A stretch of 64,000 nucleotides of DNA from Pseudomonas sp. B21-028 (GCF_024749045.1 NZ_CP087184.1:1302001-1366000), one strand, 5' to 3'; shown: positions 30,631 through 46,824, numbered from the stretch's first letter. Notes: a model not told the origin generated them from the sequence alone. Made by a program: numbers and translations.

Positions 30631-31941
30631 ATGAGCCAACCAACGATTGATCTTGCAGCCCGGCTTCTGCTGAATCTCTCCCCCTGGCGCAACGCTGCCG
30701 TCTGGCGTATCGCCTTCTCCGGCGGTCTCGACTCCACCGTCCTGCTGCACTTGCTCGCATCGCTTTCAAACACGCAGACCCTGCCACCCCTTAGCGCTAT
30801 CCATGTCCACCACGGCCTCCAGGCCGCGGCCGATGCCTGGCCGGAGCATTGTCGTCGGGTGTGTGAAGCGCTGGGAGTGCCGCTGCAGGTGGTCGAGGTC
30901 CAGGTCCGCCCCGGCGCCAGTCTCGAGCGGGCCGCCCGGGAGGCACGCTATGGCGCTTTCGCCGCGGCGCTCCAGGACAATGAAGTGCTGCTCACTGCCC
31001 AGCACCGTGACGATCAGGCTGAAACCCTGCTGTTTCGTTTGCTGCGGGGGGCGGGCGTGCGGGGCTTGTCGGCGATGCCGAGGCAGCGTCCCCTTGGGCA
31101 GGGATGTTTGCTGCGCCCGTTACTCGATGTGTCCCGCGCGGAGCTGGAGGCCTATGGGAAGCAGCAGGGTTTGAGCTGGATCGAAGATCCGTCCAACAAC
31201 GATCATCGGTATTCGCGCAATTACCTGCGCCAGCGGGTTTTCCCGGTGCTGACCGAACACTGGCCCCAGGCTGCGTCGAGCCTGGCCCGTGGCGCTGCGC
31301 ACCTGACAGAGGCCCAGGGTCTGCTGGATGACCTGGCGCGGATCGATCTGGCCGACGCCAGGACCCCGGGCGCGTTTGACTGGCTCGGCCTGCCGTCCCT
31401 GGCGCTGGCACCTTTGCAGGCCTTGTCGGTGGCTCGCCAGCGCAATGCAATGAGCCACTGGCTGGCGCCGCTGACCCTGCTGCCGGACAGCGACCACTGG
31501 GCCGGCTGGGATTCGCTGCGCGACGCGGGGGACGATGCCCGGCCGATCTGGCGCCTGGCCGGCGGTGAGCTGCACCGGGCCGGCGGGCGGGTCTGGTGGT
31601 TACCCGACCCTTGGCTGCAACCAGTCTCGGGCTGTGTCGAATGGCCCCGGACAACTGATCCCTTGGGTCTGCCGGGCAATGGCCGGGTGATCCTCACTGG
31701 CAAAATCCCCGACGGTCGGCTTTGCGTTCGCTATCGTCAGGGCGGCGAGGTGATGGCGGTGCCGGGCCGTGGCCATCGGGATCTCAAGCGTTTGCTCAAC
31801 GAAAGTGGCCTGCCGGCGTTCGTTCGCGGCCGATTGCCGCTGCTGTATCGGGACGGACAATTGCTGGCGGTGGCCAACCTGCCGGGGCTCGATGGAGGCG
31901 CTAATGGCACCTGGCAATTGCATTGGCAGCCATCGGAGTAA
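30631..31941 (+). CDS. tilS: tRNA(Ile)-lysidine synthetase
   Basis: Modifies C34 of tRNA-Ile(CAU) to lysidine, changing both codon reading and charging. It has 436 residues. The PP-loop motif SGGLDST is at residues 30-36, followed by HVHHGLQAAADAWPEHC, TAQHRDDQAETLLFRLLRG and the NDHRYSRNYLRQRVFP segment. The C-terminal domain ends in a typical substrate-binding part (VPGRGHRDLKRLLNESGLP). ATG 30631 (MSQPTID) is preferred over the TTG at 30613, which abuts the REPIN. Confidence 0.95.
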   Translation: MSQPTIDLAARLLLNLSPWRNAAVWRIAFSGGLDSTVLLHLLASLSNTQTLPPLSAIHVHHGLQAAADAWPEHCRRVCEALGVPLQVVEVQVRPGASLERAAREARYGAFAAALQDNEVLLTAQHRDDQAETLLFRLLRGAGVRGLSAMPRQRPLGQGCLLRPLLDVSRAELEAYGKQQGLSWIEDPSNNDHRYSRNYLRQRVFPVLTEHWPQAASSLARGAAHLTEAQGLLDDLARIDLADARTPGAFDWLGLPSLALAPLQALSVARQRNAMSHWLAPLTLLPDSDHWAGWDSLRDAGDDARPIWRLAGGELHRAGGRVWWLPDPWLQPVSGCVEWPRTTDPLGLPGNGRVILTGKIPDGRLCVRYRQGGEVMAVPGRGHRDLKRLLNESGLPAFVRGRLPLLYRDGQLLAVANLPGLDGGANGTWQLHWQPSE

Positions 31942-34715
<2,774 letters not shown>

Positions 34716-34774
34716 CACGGTTTTCTCCGGTAAAGTACCGCTCGATTATCGCTCTGGCCCGCTGGCCGCACTGC

Positions 34775-36166
<1,392 letters not shown>

Positions 36167-36253
36167 GCGGTAAATGGTAAAAAGACAGCGGGTTAGGGCG
36201 TTAAAGTCGCGATAGCGGCGGTTTTGCCTCTAATCTGATGCCTTATGAAGCAC

Positions 36254-36274
36254 AAGCCTGGTTCTTCCAGGCTT
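36254..36274 (+). promoter_or_regulatory. Hairpin in the eno-ftsB gap
   Basis: AAGCCTGG (36254-36261) and CCAGGCTT (36267-36274) with a TTCTT loop, extended by GCAC/GTGC outside with a small bulge. No T run follows directly, so it is a weak terminator or mRNA-stability element at the end of eno. Confidence 0.45.
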
Positions 36275-36337
36275 CGTGCTATCAGACGTTTCAAAGTTTG
36301 GCATGGCGGTCTTTTTTCACTGGATACCTGATATTCG

Positions 36338-36616
36338 ATGCGCAGTCCCAATTGGTTGTTTCTTGTCTTGCTCCTGTTGCTGGCCGGCCTGCAGTACCGC
36401 CTGTGGGTGGGTAATGGCAGCCTGGCGCAAGTGGCCGACCTGACACAGCAGATTGCCGACCAGCATGCCGAGAACGAAGCATTGCTGGAGCGTAATCGGG
36501 TGATGGACGCCGAAGTGATGGAACTGAAAAAAGGCATGGAGACCGTTGAAGAGCGGGCTCGCCATGAGTTGGGCATGGTCAAGGAGGGCGAAACCCTCTA
36601 CCAGTTGGCCCAATGA
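36338..36616 (+). CDS. ftsB: Cell division protein FtsB
   Basis: Small bitopic divisome protein, 92 residues, that forms the FtsQLB complex. Its transmembrane segment is WLFLVLLLLLAGLQYRLW, right after a short cytoplasmic lead. A periplasmic leucine-zipper coiled coil follows (QVADLTQQIADQHAENEALL), then the conserved EERARHELGMVKEGE segment. It overlaps ispD by 4 bp. Confidence 0.95.
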   Translation: MRSPNWLFLVLLLLLAGLQYRLWVGNGSLAQVADLTQQIADQHAENEALLERNRVMDAEVMELKKGMETVEERARHELGMVKEGETLYQLAQ

Positions 36617-37320
36617 GTATCCGCTTGCCGGCCTTCTGGGCCGTGATTCCTGCCGCGGGCGTCGGAGCCCGTATGGCCGCTGACCGTCCCAAGCAATACT
36701 TGCAACTGGGCGGGCGCACAATTCTTGAACACAGCCTCGGCTGTTTCCTCGACCATCCGACCGTCAAGGGCGTGGTGGTCTGCGTTGCACACGATGATCC
36801 TTACTGGCCGACCCTGGCCTGTGCTGGCGACACCCGCATCCAACGGGTGGACGGTGGCGCGCAGCGTTCGGATTCGGTGCTCAATGCCTTGTTGCACCTG
36901 CATGCCCAGGGCGCTGACGATCACGATTGGGTGCTGGTGCATGATGCCGCCCGGCCCAACCTGTCCCGGGACGATCTGGACTCCTTGCTCGGCGAGCTGG
37001 CGAACGACCCGGTCGGTGGCCTGCTGGCCGTCCCGGCCCGCGATACCCTCAAACGCGTCGACAAACACGGCCGTGTAGTGGAAACCGTTGATCGCAGTGT
37101 GATCTGGCAAGCCTATACGCCGCAGATGTTTCGCCTCGGGGCCCTGCATCGGGCGTTAGCCGATAGCCTGGTGGCGGATGCGGTGATTACCGATGAAGCC
37201 TCGGCCATGGAGTGGGCGGGCCAGGCGCCTCGGTTGATCGAAGGGCGGTCGGACAACATCAAGGTCACCCGGCCAGAAGATCTGGAGTGGTTGCGCCAGC
37301 GTTGGGCTTATCGTCATTAA
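36613..37320 (+). CDS. ispD: 2-C-methyl-D-erythritol 4-phosphate cytidylyltransferase
   Basis: MEP pathway enzyme making CDP-ME, 235 residues. The CTP-binding loop is PAAGVGARMAADRPKQYLQL. VLVHDAARPNLSRDDL holds metal ligands, and TDEASAMEWAGQAPRLIEG is typical for the C-terminal part. The usual partner ispF is 3.2 kb further on. In many enterics they are adjacent or fused; here the LysR and formaldehyde genes separate them. Confidence 0.96.
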   Translation: MSIRLPAFWAVIPAAGVGARMAADRPKQYLQLGGRTILEHSLGCFLDHPTVKGVVVCVAHDDPYWPTLACAGDTRIQRVDGGAQRSDSVLNALLHLHAQGADDHDWVLVHDAARPNLSRDDLDSLLGELANDPVGGLLAVPARDTLKRVDKHGRVVETVDRSVIWQAYTPQMFRLGALHRALADSLVADAVITDEASAMEWAGQAPRLIEGRSDNIKVTRPEDLEWLRQRWAYRH

Positions 37321-37329
37321 GTGAAACCG

Positions 37330-37424
37330 CCATCGCGAGCAGGCTCGTTCCCACAAAGATCTCTGCCGTACATAGATTTTGTGTCCACCCAAGATCCTCT
37401 GTGGGAGCGAGCCTGCTCGCGAAG
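37330..37424. repeat. REPIN between ispD and the LysR gene
   Basis: CATCGCGAGCAGGCTCGTTCCCACA at 37331 and the inverted CTGTGGGAGCGAGCCTGCTCGCGA at about 37398-37421. Confidence 0.88.
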
Positions 37425-37454
37425 CGCTGGTTCAAACGCCGCTGATCTCCGGCA

Positions 37455-38351
37455 TCAACCCCGATACTCCGGCCGCTCAGCCAACCCTTCCTTCAAGTAG
37501 TCCACCAGCTTGCGCACCTTCGGCGACAGGTGCCGTTGCTGTGGATACAGCGCCCACACGGCCGTATTCGGTGGCTGATGCGCCTCCAGCAGTGAGATCA
37601 ACGCGCCGCTGTGCAAATGCTCCAGTACGTAGTAATCCGGTAACTGGCACAGCCCGACCCCCTGCAAGGTCGCCTCCAGCACCGCTTGGCCGCTGTTGCA
37701 GCGCCAGTTTCCCTGCACGCGTTGGGAAAATTCCCGCCCGTTCTGTTCCAGTTGCCAGAGGTCGGAACTGCCGATCAGACAGTTATGACGGCTCAACTCC
37801 GACAGGCTATGAGGGCGGCCATACCGCTCCAGGTAAGACGGTGAGGCGCACAGGTACATGCGACGCGGCGCGAGGCGCGTGGCAATCAGGCGTGAGTCCT
37901 GCAGACGACCCAGGCGAATCGCCAGGTCCAGCCCTTCGTGGACCAGGTCGAGGGGCCGATTGCTCAGTTCGATGTCTACTCGCAGTTGTGGGTAAAGCCC
38001 CATGAACCGTGTCACCAGCGGCACGATAAAGCGCTCGCCATAGGCCACCGCACAGGTCATTCGCAACATGCCCTTGGGTTCGCTGGTGAGATCGCCCACT
38101 GCGCGGAGTGCTTCCTCGCGGCCATCCTGCAACCGTTGGCAATGCTGCAAAAAGGTCTGCCCGGCCTCGGTCAGGGTGACCCGACGGGTACTGCGATACA
38201 GCAATCGTGTCTGTAGCCGCTCTTCAAGCCGTACGATTTGTCGACTGATGTGAGAGGAGGAAACCCCGAGGCGTTCGGCAGCGGCGGTGAATTGGCTGCA
38301 CTCGGCCACCGCGACGAACTCGTCGATCCCTTCCCAGCGGTTATCGGACAT
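37455..38351 (-). CDS. LysR-family transcriptional regulator, likely of frmA-fghA
   Basis: A 298-residue LTTR with an N-terminal winged helix (FTAAAERLGVSSSHISRQIVRLEERLQTRLLYRSTRRVTLTEAG) at about residues 21-65 and a periplasmic-binding-fold effector domain. It is divergent from the S-(hydroxymethyl)glutathione dehydrogenase gene with a 107-bp shared promoter region. By the LTTR rule this makes it the probable regulator of that gene; this is inference from position. The inducer is unknown, and formaldehyde or S-hydroxymethylglutathione is a guess. Confidence 0.85.
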   Translation of the reverse strand: MSDNRWEGIDEFVAVAECSQFTAAAERLGVSSSHISRQIVRLEERLQTRLLYRSTRRVTLTEAGQTFLQHCQRLQDGREEALRAVGDLTSEPKGMLRMTCAVAYGERFIVPLVTRFMGLYPQLRVDIELSNRPLDLVHEGLDLAIRLGRLQDSRLIATRLAPRRMYLCASPSYLERYGRPHSLSELSRHNCLIGSSDLWQLEQNGREFSQRVQGNWRCNSGQAVLEATLQGVGLCQLPDYYVLEHLHSGALISLLEAHQPPNTAVWALYPQQRHLSPKVRKLVDYLKEGLAERPEYRG

Positions 38352-39571
<1,220 letters not shown>

Positions 39572-39573
39572 GA

Positions 39574-39655
39574 GCAGCTGCAAGTTGCAAGCTACAAGCT
39601 GCAAGTGAAGCGCGGTGCTTTTTCTTGCAGCTTGATCTTGCGGCTTGGAGCTGAG
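39574..39655. repeat. AGCTGCAAG-type inverted repeat between frmA and fghA
   Basis: Repeats of GCTGCAAG/GCTACAAG on the left (39574-39606) face CTTGCAGCTTG/CTTGCGGCTTGG on the right (39626-39652). It is a second family of Pseudomonas extragenic repeat, unrelated to the REP core. Confidence 0.7.
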
Positions 39656-39663
39656 GTGAAGTT

Positions 39664-40509
39664 ATGAACCTCGAAAATATCTCCTGCCAGAAAAGCTTCG
39701 GCGGCTGGCATAAGCGTTACCGGCACCGCTCCGAAGTGCTTGGCTGTGACATGGTGTTTGCCGTGTATCTGCCACCGCAAGCCGAACAGGGCGGCAAGTT
39801 GCCCGTGCTGTATTGGTTGTCCGGGCTGACCTGCACCGACGAGAACTTCATGCAGAAGGCCGGCGCCCAGCGCATGGCTGCCGAGTTGGGGTTGATCATC
39901 GTCGCGCCAGACACCAGCCCGCGTGGCGCCGACGTGCCGGGTGATCCGGACAAGGCCTGGGACTTCGGCCTGGGCGCGGGGTTCTACCTGAACGCCACCC
40001 AGGAACCCTGGGCGCGGCACTATCGGATGTATGACTACGTGGTGCAGGAATTGCCAGCGTTGGTCGAAGCGCATTTTCCGGCGTCGGACAAGCGCAGCAT
40101 CAGCGGTCACTCCATGGGCGGCCACGGCGCGCTGGTCTGCGCCTTGCGCAACCCGGGACGTTACCGTTCGGTGTCGGCCTTTTCGCCGATCAACAATCCG
40201 ATGGATTGTCCGTGGGGGCAGAAAGCTTTCTCCCGTTACCTGGGGGAAGACCGCTCGAAATGGCGTGAATGGGATACCTGTGCGCTGATTGCCGAGGCTG
40301 AAGAGAAGCTGCCGTTGTTGGTGGACCAGGGTGATCGCGATGATTTCCTGGCCAACCAGCTCAAGCCCGAAGCCTTGCAGCAGGCGGCGAAGGCCGCGGG
40401 TCATCCCCTGGAGTTGCGCTTGCAACCGGGCTACGACCACAGTTACTTCTTCATCGCCAGTTTCATTGATGAGCATCTGCAACATCATGCACGCGCTCTA
40501 AACGTCTAA
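39664..40509 (+). CDS. fghA: S-formylglutathione hydrolase
   Basis: Serine hydrolase of the esterase D family, 281 residues, which releases formate and glutathione from S-formylglutathione. It shows [20 protein letters not shown] near the oxyanion hole, the nucleophile elbow [15 protein letters not shown], the acid in [10 protein letters not shown] and the histidine in [13 protein letters not shown]. The ribosome site GAGGTG lies upstream of ATG 39664. It completes the frmA reaction. Confidence 0.96.
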   Translation: MNLENISCQKSFGGWHKRYRHRSEVLGCDMVFAVYLPPQAEQGGKLPVLYWLSGLTCTDENFMQKAGAQRMAAELGLIIVAPDTSPRGADVPGDPDKAWDFGLGAGFYLNATQEPWARHYRMYDYVVQELPALVEAHFPASDKRSISGHSMGGHGALVCALRNPGRYRSVSAFSPINNPMDCPWGQKAFSRYLGEDRSKWREWDTCALIAEAEEKLPLLVDQGDRDDFLANQLKPEALQQAAKAAGHPLELRLQPGYDHSYFFIASFIDEHLQHHARALNV

Positions 40510-40523
40510 TGCAGGTAGAATCA

Positions 40524-40552
40524 CGCCCTGACAGAAATCAGGGCGTTTTTTT
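40524..40552 (+). terminator. Terminator-like hairpin abutting the ispF start
   Basis: CGCCCTGA (40524-40531) and TCAGGGCG (40538-40545) with a 6-nt loop, then seven T (40546-40552), immediately followed by the ispF ATG at 40553. It has the complete form of an intrinsic terminator for fghA. It leaves no room for a Shine-Dalgarno sequence before ispF. Confidence 0.8.
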
Positions 40553-41026
40553 ATGCGTATTGGCCACGGCTACGATGTTCACCGTTTCACTGAAGGCGAC
40601 TTTATTACCCTGGGCGGCGTGCGTATCGCACACGGTTTCGGGCTGCTCGCGCATTCTGATGGTGATGTCCTGCTGCACGCCCTGAGCGACGCATTGCTCG
40701 GCGCGGCGGCCCTGGGCGATATCGGCAAGCATTTCCCCGACACCGATCCTCGATTCAAGGGCGTCGACAGCCGCGAACTGCTGCGCCATGTGGTTTCGCT
40801 GATCCACGCCAAGGGCTGGAAGGTCGGCAATGTCGATAACACCATTGTCGCCCAGGCGCCGAAAATGGCACCGCACATCGAGGCCATGCGCCAGTTGATT
40901 GCCGAGGATCTTCAAGTTGAGCTGGACCAGGTGAACGTGAAAGCCACCACCACCGAGAAACTGGGTTTCGTCGGTCGCGAAGAAGGCATTGCCGTCCATT
41001 CCGTCGCCTTGTTGCTGCGCCCATGA
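40553..41026 (+). CDS. ispF: 2-C-methyl-D-erythritol 2,4-cyclodiphosphate synthase
   Basis: MEP pathway enzyme, 157 residues, trimeric with active sites at subunit interfaces. [12 protein letters not shown] is the invariant N-terminus, with the zinc Asp and His, which fixes the start at 40553. [30 protein letters not shown] and [17 protein letters not shown] complete the site. The upstream sequence is a terminator T run rather than a ribosome site. It overlaps truD by 4 bp. Confidence 0.96.
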   Translation: MRIGHGYDVHRFTEGDFITLGGVRIAHGFGLLAHSDGDVLLHALSDALLGAAALGDIGKHFPDTDPRFKGVDSRELLRHVVSLIHAKGWKVGNVDNTIVAQAPKMAPHIEAMRQLIAEDLQVELDQVNVKATTTEKLGFVGREEGIAVHSVALLLRP

Positions 41027-42068
41027 CCGAACTGGAATTGTTGGGGCCACGTGCCTATGGCGAGTCGCTGGGCAGCGCGGTACTCAAGGCCACCGCTGAA
41101 GATTTTCAGGTCGATGAAGTACTCGACATCCCGTTGAGCGGCGATGGCGAGCATTTGTGGATCTGGGTCGAAAAGCGCGGCTTGAACACTGAAGAGGCGG
41201 CCCGGCGAATTGCCAAGGCCGCCGGCGTGCCGCTGCGTACCGTCAGCTACGCCGGGCTCAAGGACCGTCAGGCCCTGACCCGGCAATGGTTCAGCGTCCA
41301 ATTGCCGGGTAAGGCGGATCCGGACCTGTCGGCGGCGGAGAACGACACGCTGAAGATCCTCAAGACCGGGCGCCATAAGCGCAAGCTGCAACGCGGCGCG
41401 CACTCGGCCAATGGTTTTACCTTGCGCCTGACCCAGTTCAAGGGCGACCCGGCGGCCATCGACGCGCGCCTGCAACAGATCGTCCGTCAGGGTATTCCCA
41501 ATTATTACGGCGCCCAGCGCTTTGGCCATGACGGCGGCAACGTCGTCGATGCCCGTGCCTGGGCGGCACGCAAGGCCCTGCCGGAGCAACGCAACGTGCG
41601 TTCGCGGCTGTTGTCGACAGCCCGTAGTTTCCTGTTCAACCGTGTATTGGCGGCCCGGGTGGCCGACGGTACCTGGCAACAAGCCCAAGTGGGCGACTTG
41701 CTGGCCTTCACCGACAGCCGCAGCTTTTTCCCGGCCGGTGAAGCCGAATGCAACGATCCGCGCCTGGCGATCCTCGATCTGCACCCGACCGGGCCACAGT
41801 GGGGCGAAGGTCCTTCACCGGCCTCGGGTGTGATCCACGATCTGGAACAGGCCGTCGCCGAGGGCGAAGCGGACTTGCGCGATTGGTTGGTAAACGCGGG
41901 AATGAGTCACGAACGTCGCATCCTGCGACTGCCCATTGGCGGGCTGTCGTGGCATTATCCCTCGCTAGACATTCTGCAACTGGAATTCGTCCTGCCGGCC
42001 GGATGTTTCGCCACTGTCTTGGTGCGCGAACTCGTCGATCTGGTGCCGGTGGGGCAGACGGACAGCCC

Positions 42069-42081
<13 letters not shown>
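41023..42081 (+). CDS. truD: tRNA pseudouridine(13) synthase TruD
   Basis: Makes pseudouridine-13 in tRNA-Glu. It has 352 residues. The catalytic aspartate lies in [18 protein letters not shown]. The family motif [16 protein letters not shown] and the inserted TRUD domain with [13 protein letters not shown] sequence ([16 protein letters not shown]) are present. It overlaps both ispF (4 bp) and surE (13 bp). Confidence 0.95.
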
Positions 42082-43492
<1,411 letters not shown>

Positions 43493-43703
43493 GCATTTAT
43501 AAACGGACGCTGAATTCTGCGGCGTGGGTTGTGTCTTACAGCGACACCCCAGTGCCGAACAAGACCCAATGGCGTCGAGCAAACGTGTGCGACAGTGCTT
43601 GGCGCTTCATTAATAGAGGCATGATCGTGCCTCGTTATACTTGCATCGTGTCTGCCTGGGCAGGCAGTTTCCAATTTTTCAGCCACCACAAAGGGAGCGG
43701 CGG

Positions 43704-44549
43704 GTGAGTCTCACAGTCATTGCGCAGCGTATGGGTATCACGAGCTTTCAGCGCCTGGTGACTGGCCTTGTCTTGAGTACGTTGCTGGTCGGTTGTTCCA
43801 GTACACCTTCCGGCAATGTCCGGGTTGTCGATCGCAACAATGCTGCACCGCAACGTCCTACAGTAACGACCGGTCAGTATGTAGTCCGTCGCGGCGATAC
43901 ACTGTTTTCCATCGCTTTTCGCTACGGCTGGGACTACAAGTCTCTCGCGGCGCGGAACAACATTCCTGCGCCTTATACGATTCATCCAGGTCAGACGATT
44001 CGCTTCGATGGTCGCAGCGGTTCAACGCCTACCGCGGTCGTCACGCAGTCGGATTCGACACCTTCATCCTCGAGTAAAACCACGGTTATTCGTCGGCCGG
44101 TCGGGGCTGCAACGACGACAGTACCGTCCGTCGCGAGCAAGCCGGCGCCTGCTCCCATGCCTGCGGCAGGCCCCGCCCCGACGGGCTGGGGATGGCCTTC
44201 TAGTGGCGTTCTCATTGGAAAATTCTCTTCAAACGGTAGTTTGAATAAAGGAATTGATATCGCCGGGGATTTGGGACAGCCTGTTTTAGCCGCGTCTGAT
44301 GGCACGGTTGTGTACGCCGGGAGTGGTTTGAGGGGCTACGGCGAACTCGTGATCATCAAACACAGCGATACCTACGTCAGTGCCTACGGTCACAACCGCA
44401 GGCTGTTGGTTCGGGAGGGGCAGCAGGTCAAGGTCGGACAGACAATTGCCGAAATGGGGTCAACGGGTACAGACCGGGTGAAACTGCACTTTGAGATTCG
44501 CCGACAAGGTAAACCGGTAGATCCACTGCAATTCCTGCCACGTCGTTGA
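43704..44549 (+). CDS. nlpD: Lipoprotein NlpD (LysM plus degenerate LytM/M23)
   Basis: Outer-membrane lipoprotein that activates the amidase AmiC at the septum. It has 281 residues from a GTG at 43704 with GGGAG 8 nt upstream. The lipobox is LSTLLVGC. A LysM domain follows (QYVVRRGDTLFSIAFRYGWD). The C-terminal M23 domain (KGIDIAGDLGQPVLAASDGT) lacks the first zinc histidine, as usual for non-catalytic NlpD. In pseudomonads the main rpoS promoter lies within this gene; I could not pick it out by eye. Confidence 0.92.
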   Translation: MSLTVIAQRMGITSFQRLVTGLVLSTLLVGCSSTPSGNVRVVDRNNAAPQRPTVTTGQYVVRRGDTLFSIAFRYGWDYKSLAARNNIPAPYTIHPGQTIRFDGRSGSTPTAVVTQSDSTPSSSSKTTVIRRPVGAATTTVPSVASKPAPAPMPAAGPAPTGWGWPSSGVLIGKFSSNGSLNKGIDIAGDLGQPVLAASDGTVVYAGSGLRGYGELVIIKHSDTYVSAYGHNRRLLVREGQQVKVGQTIAEMGSTGTDRVKLHFEIRRQGKPVDPLQFLPRR

Positions 44550-44655
44550 TTTGGTTGTCAGCCTGTTCCGTCACGTAGAGGGAACAGGCTCCAGCGTTGC
44601 CAAGGATAAAGGCGTCGCTTGAGCTTGAGGTCGAACTCACCAAAGGACTATAACA

Positions 44656-45663
44656 ATGGCTCTCAGTAAAGAAGTGCCGGAGTTTGACATCGACGATGAG
44701 GTTCTCCTGATGGAGACCGGCATCGCTATGGATTCGATGTCGAATGATGAGGGAGCGTCTCCTCCTTCCGTTCGTGCCAAATCCAGACACTCCGCTTCAC
44801 TTAAACAACATAAGTACATCGATTACACCCGGGCGCTGGACGCCACTCAGCTGTACCTCAACGAAATCGGTTTCTCGCCGCTGCTCTCCCCCGAGGAAGA
44901 AGTTCATTTTGCGCGCCTGTCGCAAAGCGGTGACCCGGCCGGTCGCAAACGCATGATTGAAAGCAACCTGCGCCTGGTGGTGAAAATCGCCCGACGCTAC
45001 GTCAATCGTGGGCTTTCGCTGCTGGACCTGATCGAAGAGGGCAACCTGGGGCTGATTCGCGCCGTGGAGAAATTCGATCCCGAGCGAGGCTTCCGCTTCT
45101 CGACCTACGCCACCTGGTGGATCCGCCAGACCATCGAACGGGCGATCATGAATCAGACGCGCACCATCCGGTTGCCGATTCATGTGGTCAAGGAGCTTAA
45201 CGTCTACCTGCGGGCCGCCCGTGAGCTGACCCAGAAGCTCGACCATGAGCCTTCACCCGAAGAGATCGCCAACCTGCTGGAAAAACCGGTAGGCGAGGTC
45301 AAGCGCATGCTTGGGCTCAATGAGCGGGTTTCCTCGGTGGACGTCTCGCTGGGGCCGGACTCGGACAAGACCCTGCTGGACACCCTTACTGACGAGCGCC
45401 CCACGGACCCTTGTGAGCTGCTTCAGGACGACGACTTGTCCCAGAGCATCGACCAATGGCTTTCGGAGCTGACGGACAAGCAGCGGGAGGTGGTAATCCG
45501 CCGCTTTGGCCTGCGTGGTCATGAAAGCAGCACCCTGGAAGACGTAGGCCTGGAGATCGGTCTGACCCGTGAGCGGGTGAGACAGATTCAGGTGGAGGGC
45601 CTCAAGCGTCTGCGTGAGATCCTGGAGAAGAATGGTCTGTCGAGCGAGTCGCTGTTCCAGTAG
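44656..45663 (+). CDS. rpoS: RNA polymerase sigma factor RpoS
   Basis: Stationary-phase/general stress sigma factor, 335 residues. Region 1.2 is [20 protein letters not shown]. Region 2 is [20 protein letters not shown] with the -10-recognising [19 protein letters not shown]. Regions 3 and 4 end with [23 protein letters not shown]. Its translation is classically under Gac/Rsm influence, and the rsmZ gene lies 470 bp downstream. Confidence 0.97.
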   Translation: MALSKEVPEFDIDDEVLLMETGIAMDSMSNDEGASPPSVRAKSRHSASLKQHKYIDYTRALDATQLYLNEIGFSPLLSPEEEVHFARLSQSGDPAGRKRMIESNLRLVVKIARRYVNRGLSLLDLIEEGNLGLIRAVEKFDPERGFRFSTYATWWIRQTIERAIMNQTRTIRLPIHVVKELNVYLRAARELTQKLDHEPSPEEIANLLEKPVGEVKRMLGLNERVSSVDVSLGPDSDKTLLDTLTDERPTDPCELLQDDDLSQSIDQWLSELTDKQREVVIRRFGLRGHESSTLEDVGLEIGLTRERVRQIQVEGLKRLREILEKNGLSSESLFQ

Positions 45664-45695
45664 CACCCGTTTTAACAGGTGATGCACTGCGAGTG

Positions 45696-45730
45696 AAGGA
45701 GGGCGCTAAAAGGCGCCCTTCTTCATTTTT
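45696..45730 (+). terminator. rpoS intrinsic terminator
   Basis: AGGGCGC (45700-45706) and GCGCCCT (45713-45719) around a TAAAA-containing loop, with a T-rich stretch TTCTTCATTTTT after. Confidence 0.85.
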
Positions 45731-45751
45731 GGGGGCGGTCTGGGAATGATT

Positions 45752-45882
45752 CTGTGGCGAGGGGATTTATCCCCGCTGGGCTGCGAAGCAGCCCTAAAAC
45801 CAGCCATCCGGTGTGTCAGGCATATTGGGTACACAGTTATGGGGCCGCTTCGCAGCCCAGCGGGGATAAATCCCTCGCCACC
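45752..45882. repeat. Inverted GTGGCGAGGGGATTTATCCC repeat pair
   Basis: This is the same 42-bp repeat family as in the tcdA-csdE tandem array, here as one inverted pair with about 45 bp between. The right copy lacks one C. Confidence 0.9.
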
Positions 45883-45941
45883 AGGGGGCTGTCCATTTCA
45901 GCGCGGTCGCTTCCAGTCCTGCTCCATTTCCCGGCTCAGCT

Positions 45942-45959
45942 TGTAAGCTTTTGCCTAGT
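45942..45959 (+). promoter_or_regulatory. Possible GacA upstream activating site for rsmZ
   Basis: TGTAAG (45942-45947) followed after six bases by CCTAGT. This is half of the known TGTAAG-N6-CTTACA GacA box, with a poor second half. It is about 190 bp upstream of the RsmZ 5' end, where the UAS is expected in P. fluorescens. Confidence 0.5.
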
Positions 45960-46098
45960 ATTGCGTAAGCGTTCGGTTTCTCCTCTGGAAGGATAGACGT
46001 CTATAGGTGACGTAGAAAACTCGTATTTATCTGATTAACAAGCATTTTTATTTTGTGACTGATCCGTGACAGGACTCCTCAACGACGTCTGCCTTCAA

Positions 46099-46126
46099 TT
46101 GCGCTCGTTGGGGAAAACACTAATAT
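46099..46126 (+). promoter_or_regulatory. rsmZ promoter
   Basis: TTGCGC (46099-46104), a 16-bp spacer and TAATAT (46121-46126), placed 8 bp before the RsmZ 5' end. Confidence 0.65.
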
Positions 46127-46134
46127 CAGTCCTG

Positions 46135-46268
46135 TGTCGACGGACAGACACACCCGTCAAGGACGATGGGGAAGGAAGGACATCGCAGGACGCGATTCAT
46201 CAGGATGATGAAAAGGATCAAAGGGAATAGGGAAAAAATGTGGGCGGGTCAAACCGCCCCTTTTTTTT
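46135..46268 (+). ncRNA. rsmZ: Regulatory small RNA RsmZ
   Basis: Gac/Rsm small RNA that titrates the translational repressors RsmA/RsmE. The 5' end TGTCGACGGACAGACACA matches my memory of P. fluorescens RsmZ, and the location between rpoS and fdxA is the conserved one. Six or more GGA motifs are spaced along about 130 nt (in CGGAC, AAGGACG, AAGGAAGGAC, CAGGACG, CAGGATG, AAGGATC), several in apparent hairpin loops. It ends in an intrinsic terminator GGGCGG-GTCAAA-CCGCCC followed by eight T. Confidence 0.92.
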
Positions 46269-46330
46269 GCCTGCGAATCGCCCAAGCGCTGCGTTCGACC
46301 CTCTGATCGGTTCCGCCACCGGAAAGCAAA

Positions 46331-46349
46331 AAGGCCCGCAAGGGGCCTT
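46331..46349 (-). terminator. fdxA terminator
   Basis: On the minus strand AAGGCCC/GGGCCTT arms (46331-46337, 46343-46349) with a 5-nt loop and a T run after. It lies 20 bp beyond the fdxA stop. Confidence 0.8.
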
Positions 46350-46367
46350 TTCGAAGAACGCGGATGA

Positions 46368-46691
46368 TCAGCGTTCGAGGTCTGCGATCTTGCCTGGCTT
46401 GCCATCCCACTCTTCAGCGTCCGGCAGCGCATCTTTCTTCTCGGTGATGTTCGGCCAGATGTCCGCCAGCTCGGCGTTCAACTCGATAAAGTTCTCCATG
46501 CCGGACGGCACTTCGTCTTCCGAGAAAATGGCGTTCGCCGGGCATTCCGGTTCACACAGGGCGCAGTCGATGCACTCGTCCGGGTGAATGACCAGGAAAT
46601 TCGGCCCTTCGTAGAAGCAGTCCACCGGACAGACTTCTACGCAGTCGGTGTACTTGCACTTGATGCAGTTGTCGGTGACGACGAAGGTCAT
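46368..46691 (-). CDS. fdxA: Seven-iron ferredoxin FdxA ([3Fe-4S][4Fe-4S])
   Basis: A 107-residue electron carrier. Cluster ligands are in [21 protein letters not shown] and [19 protein letters not shown]. The first motif has the Azotobacter FdI-like pattern that binds a 3Fe and a 4Fe cluster. The acidic C-terminal half is normal for this group. It is convergent with rsmZ and downstream of mutS on the minus strand. Confidence 0.95.
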   Translation of the reverse strand: MTFVVTDNCIKCKYTDCVEVCPVDCFYEGPNFLVIHPDECIDCALCEPECPANAIFSEDEVPSGMENFIELNAELADIWPNITEKKDALPDAEEWDGKPGKIADLER

Positions 46692-46824
46692 TTCTAATTC
46701 TCTCCTCAGGCGGCGGCAGCGGATCCCTCTTCACGGTGGGGTCGCCAGGCTTGGGAGCGGACCCGGCTAATAGTCCGCAGCATCCCAAACCGCGCGCGAT
46801 TCTAACAGCTTGAACGCCCGTGCG

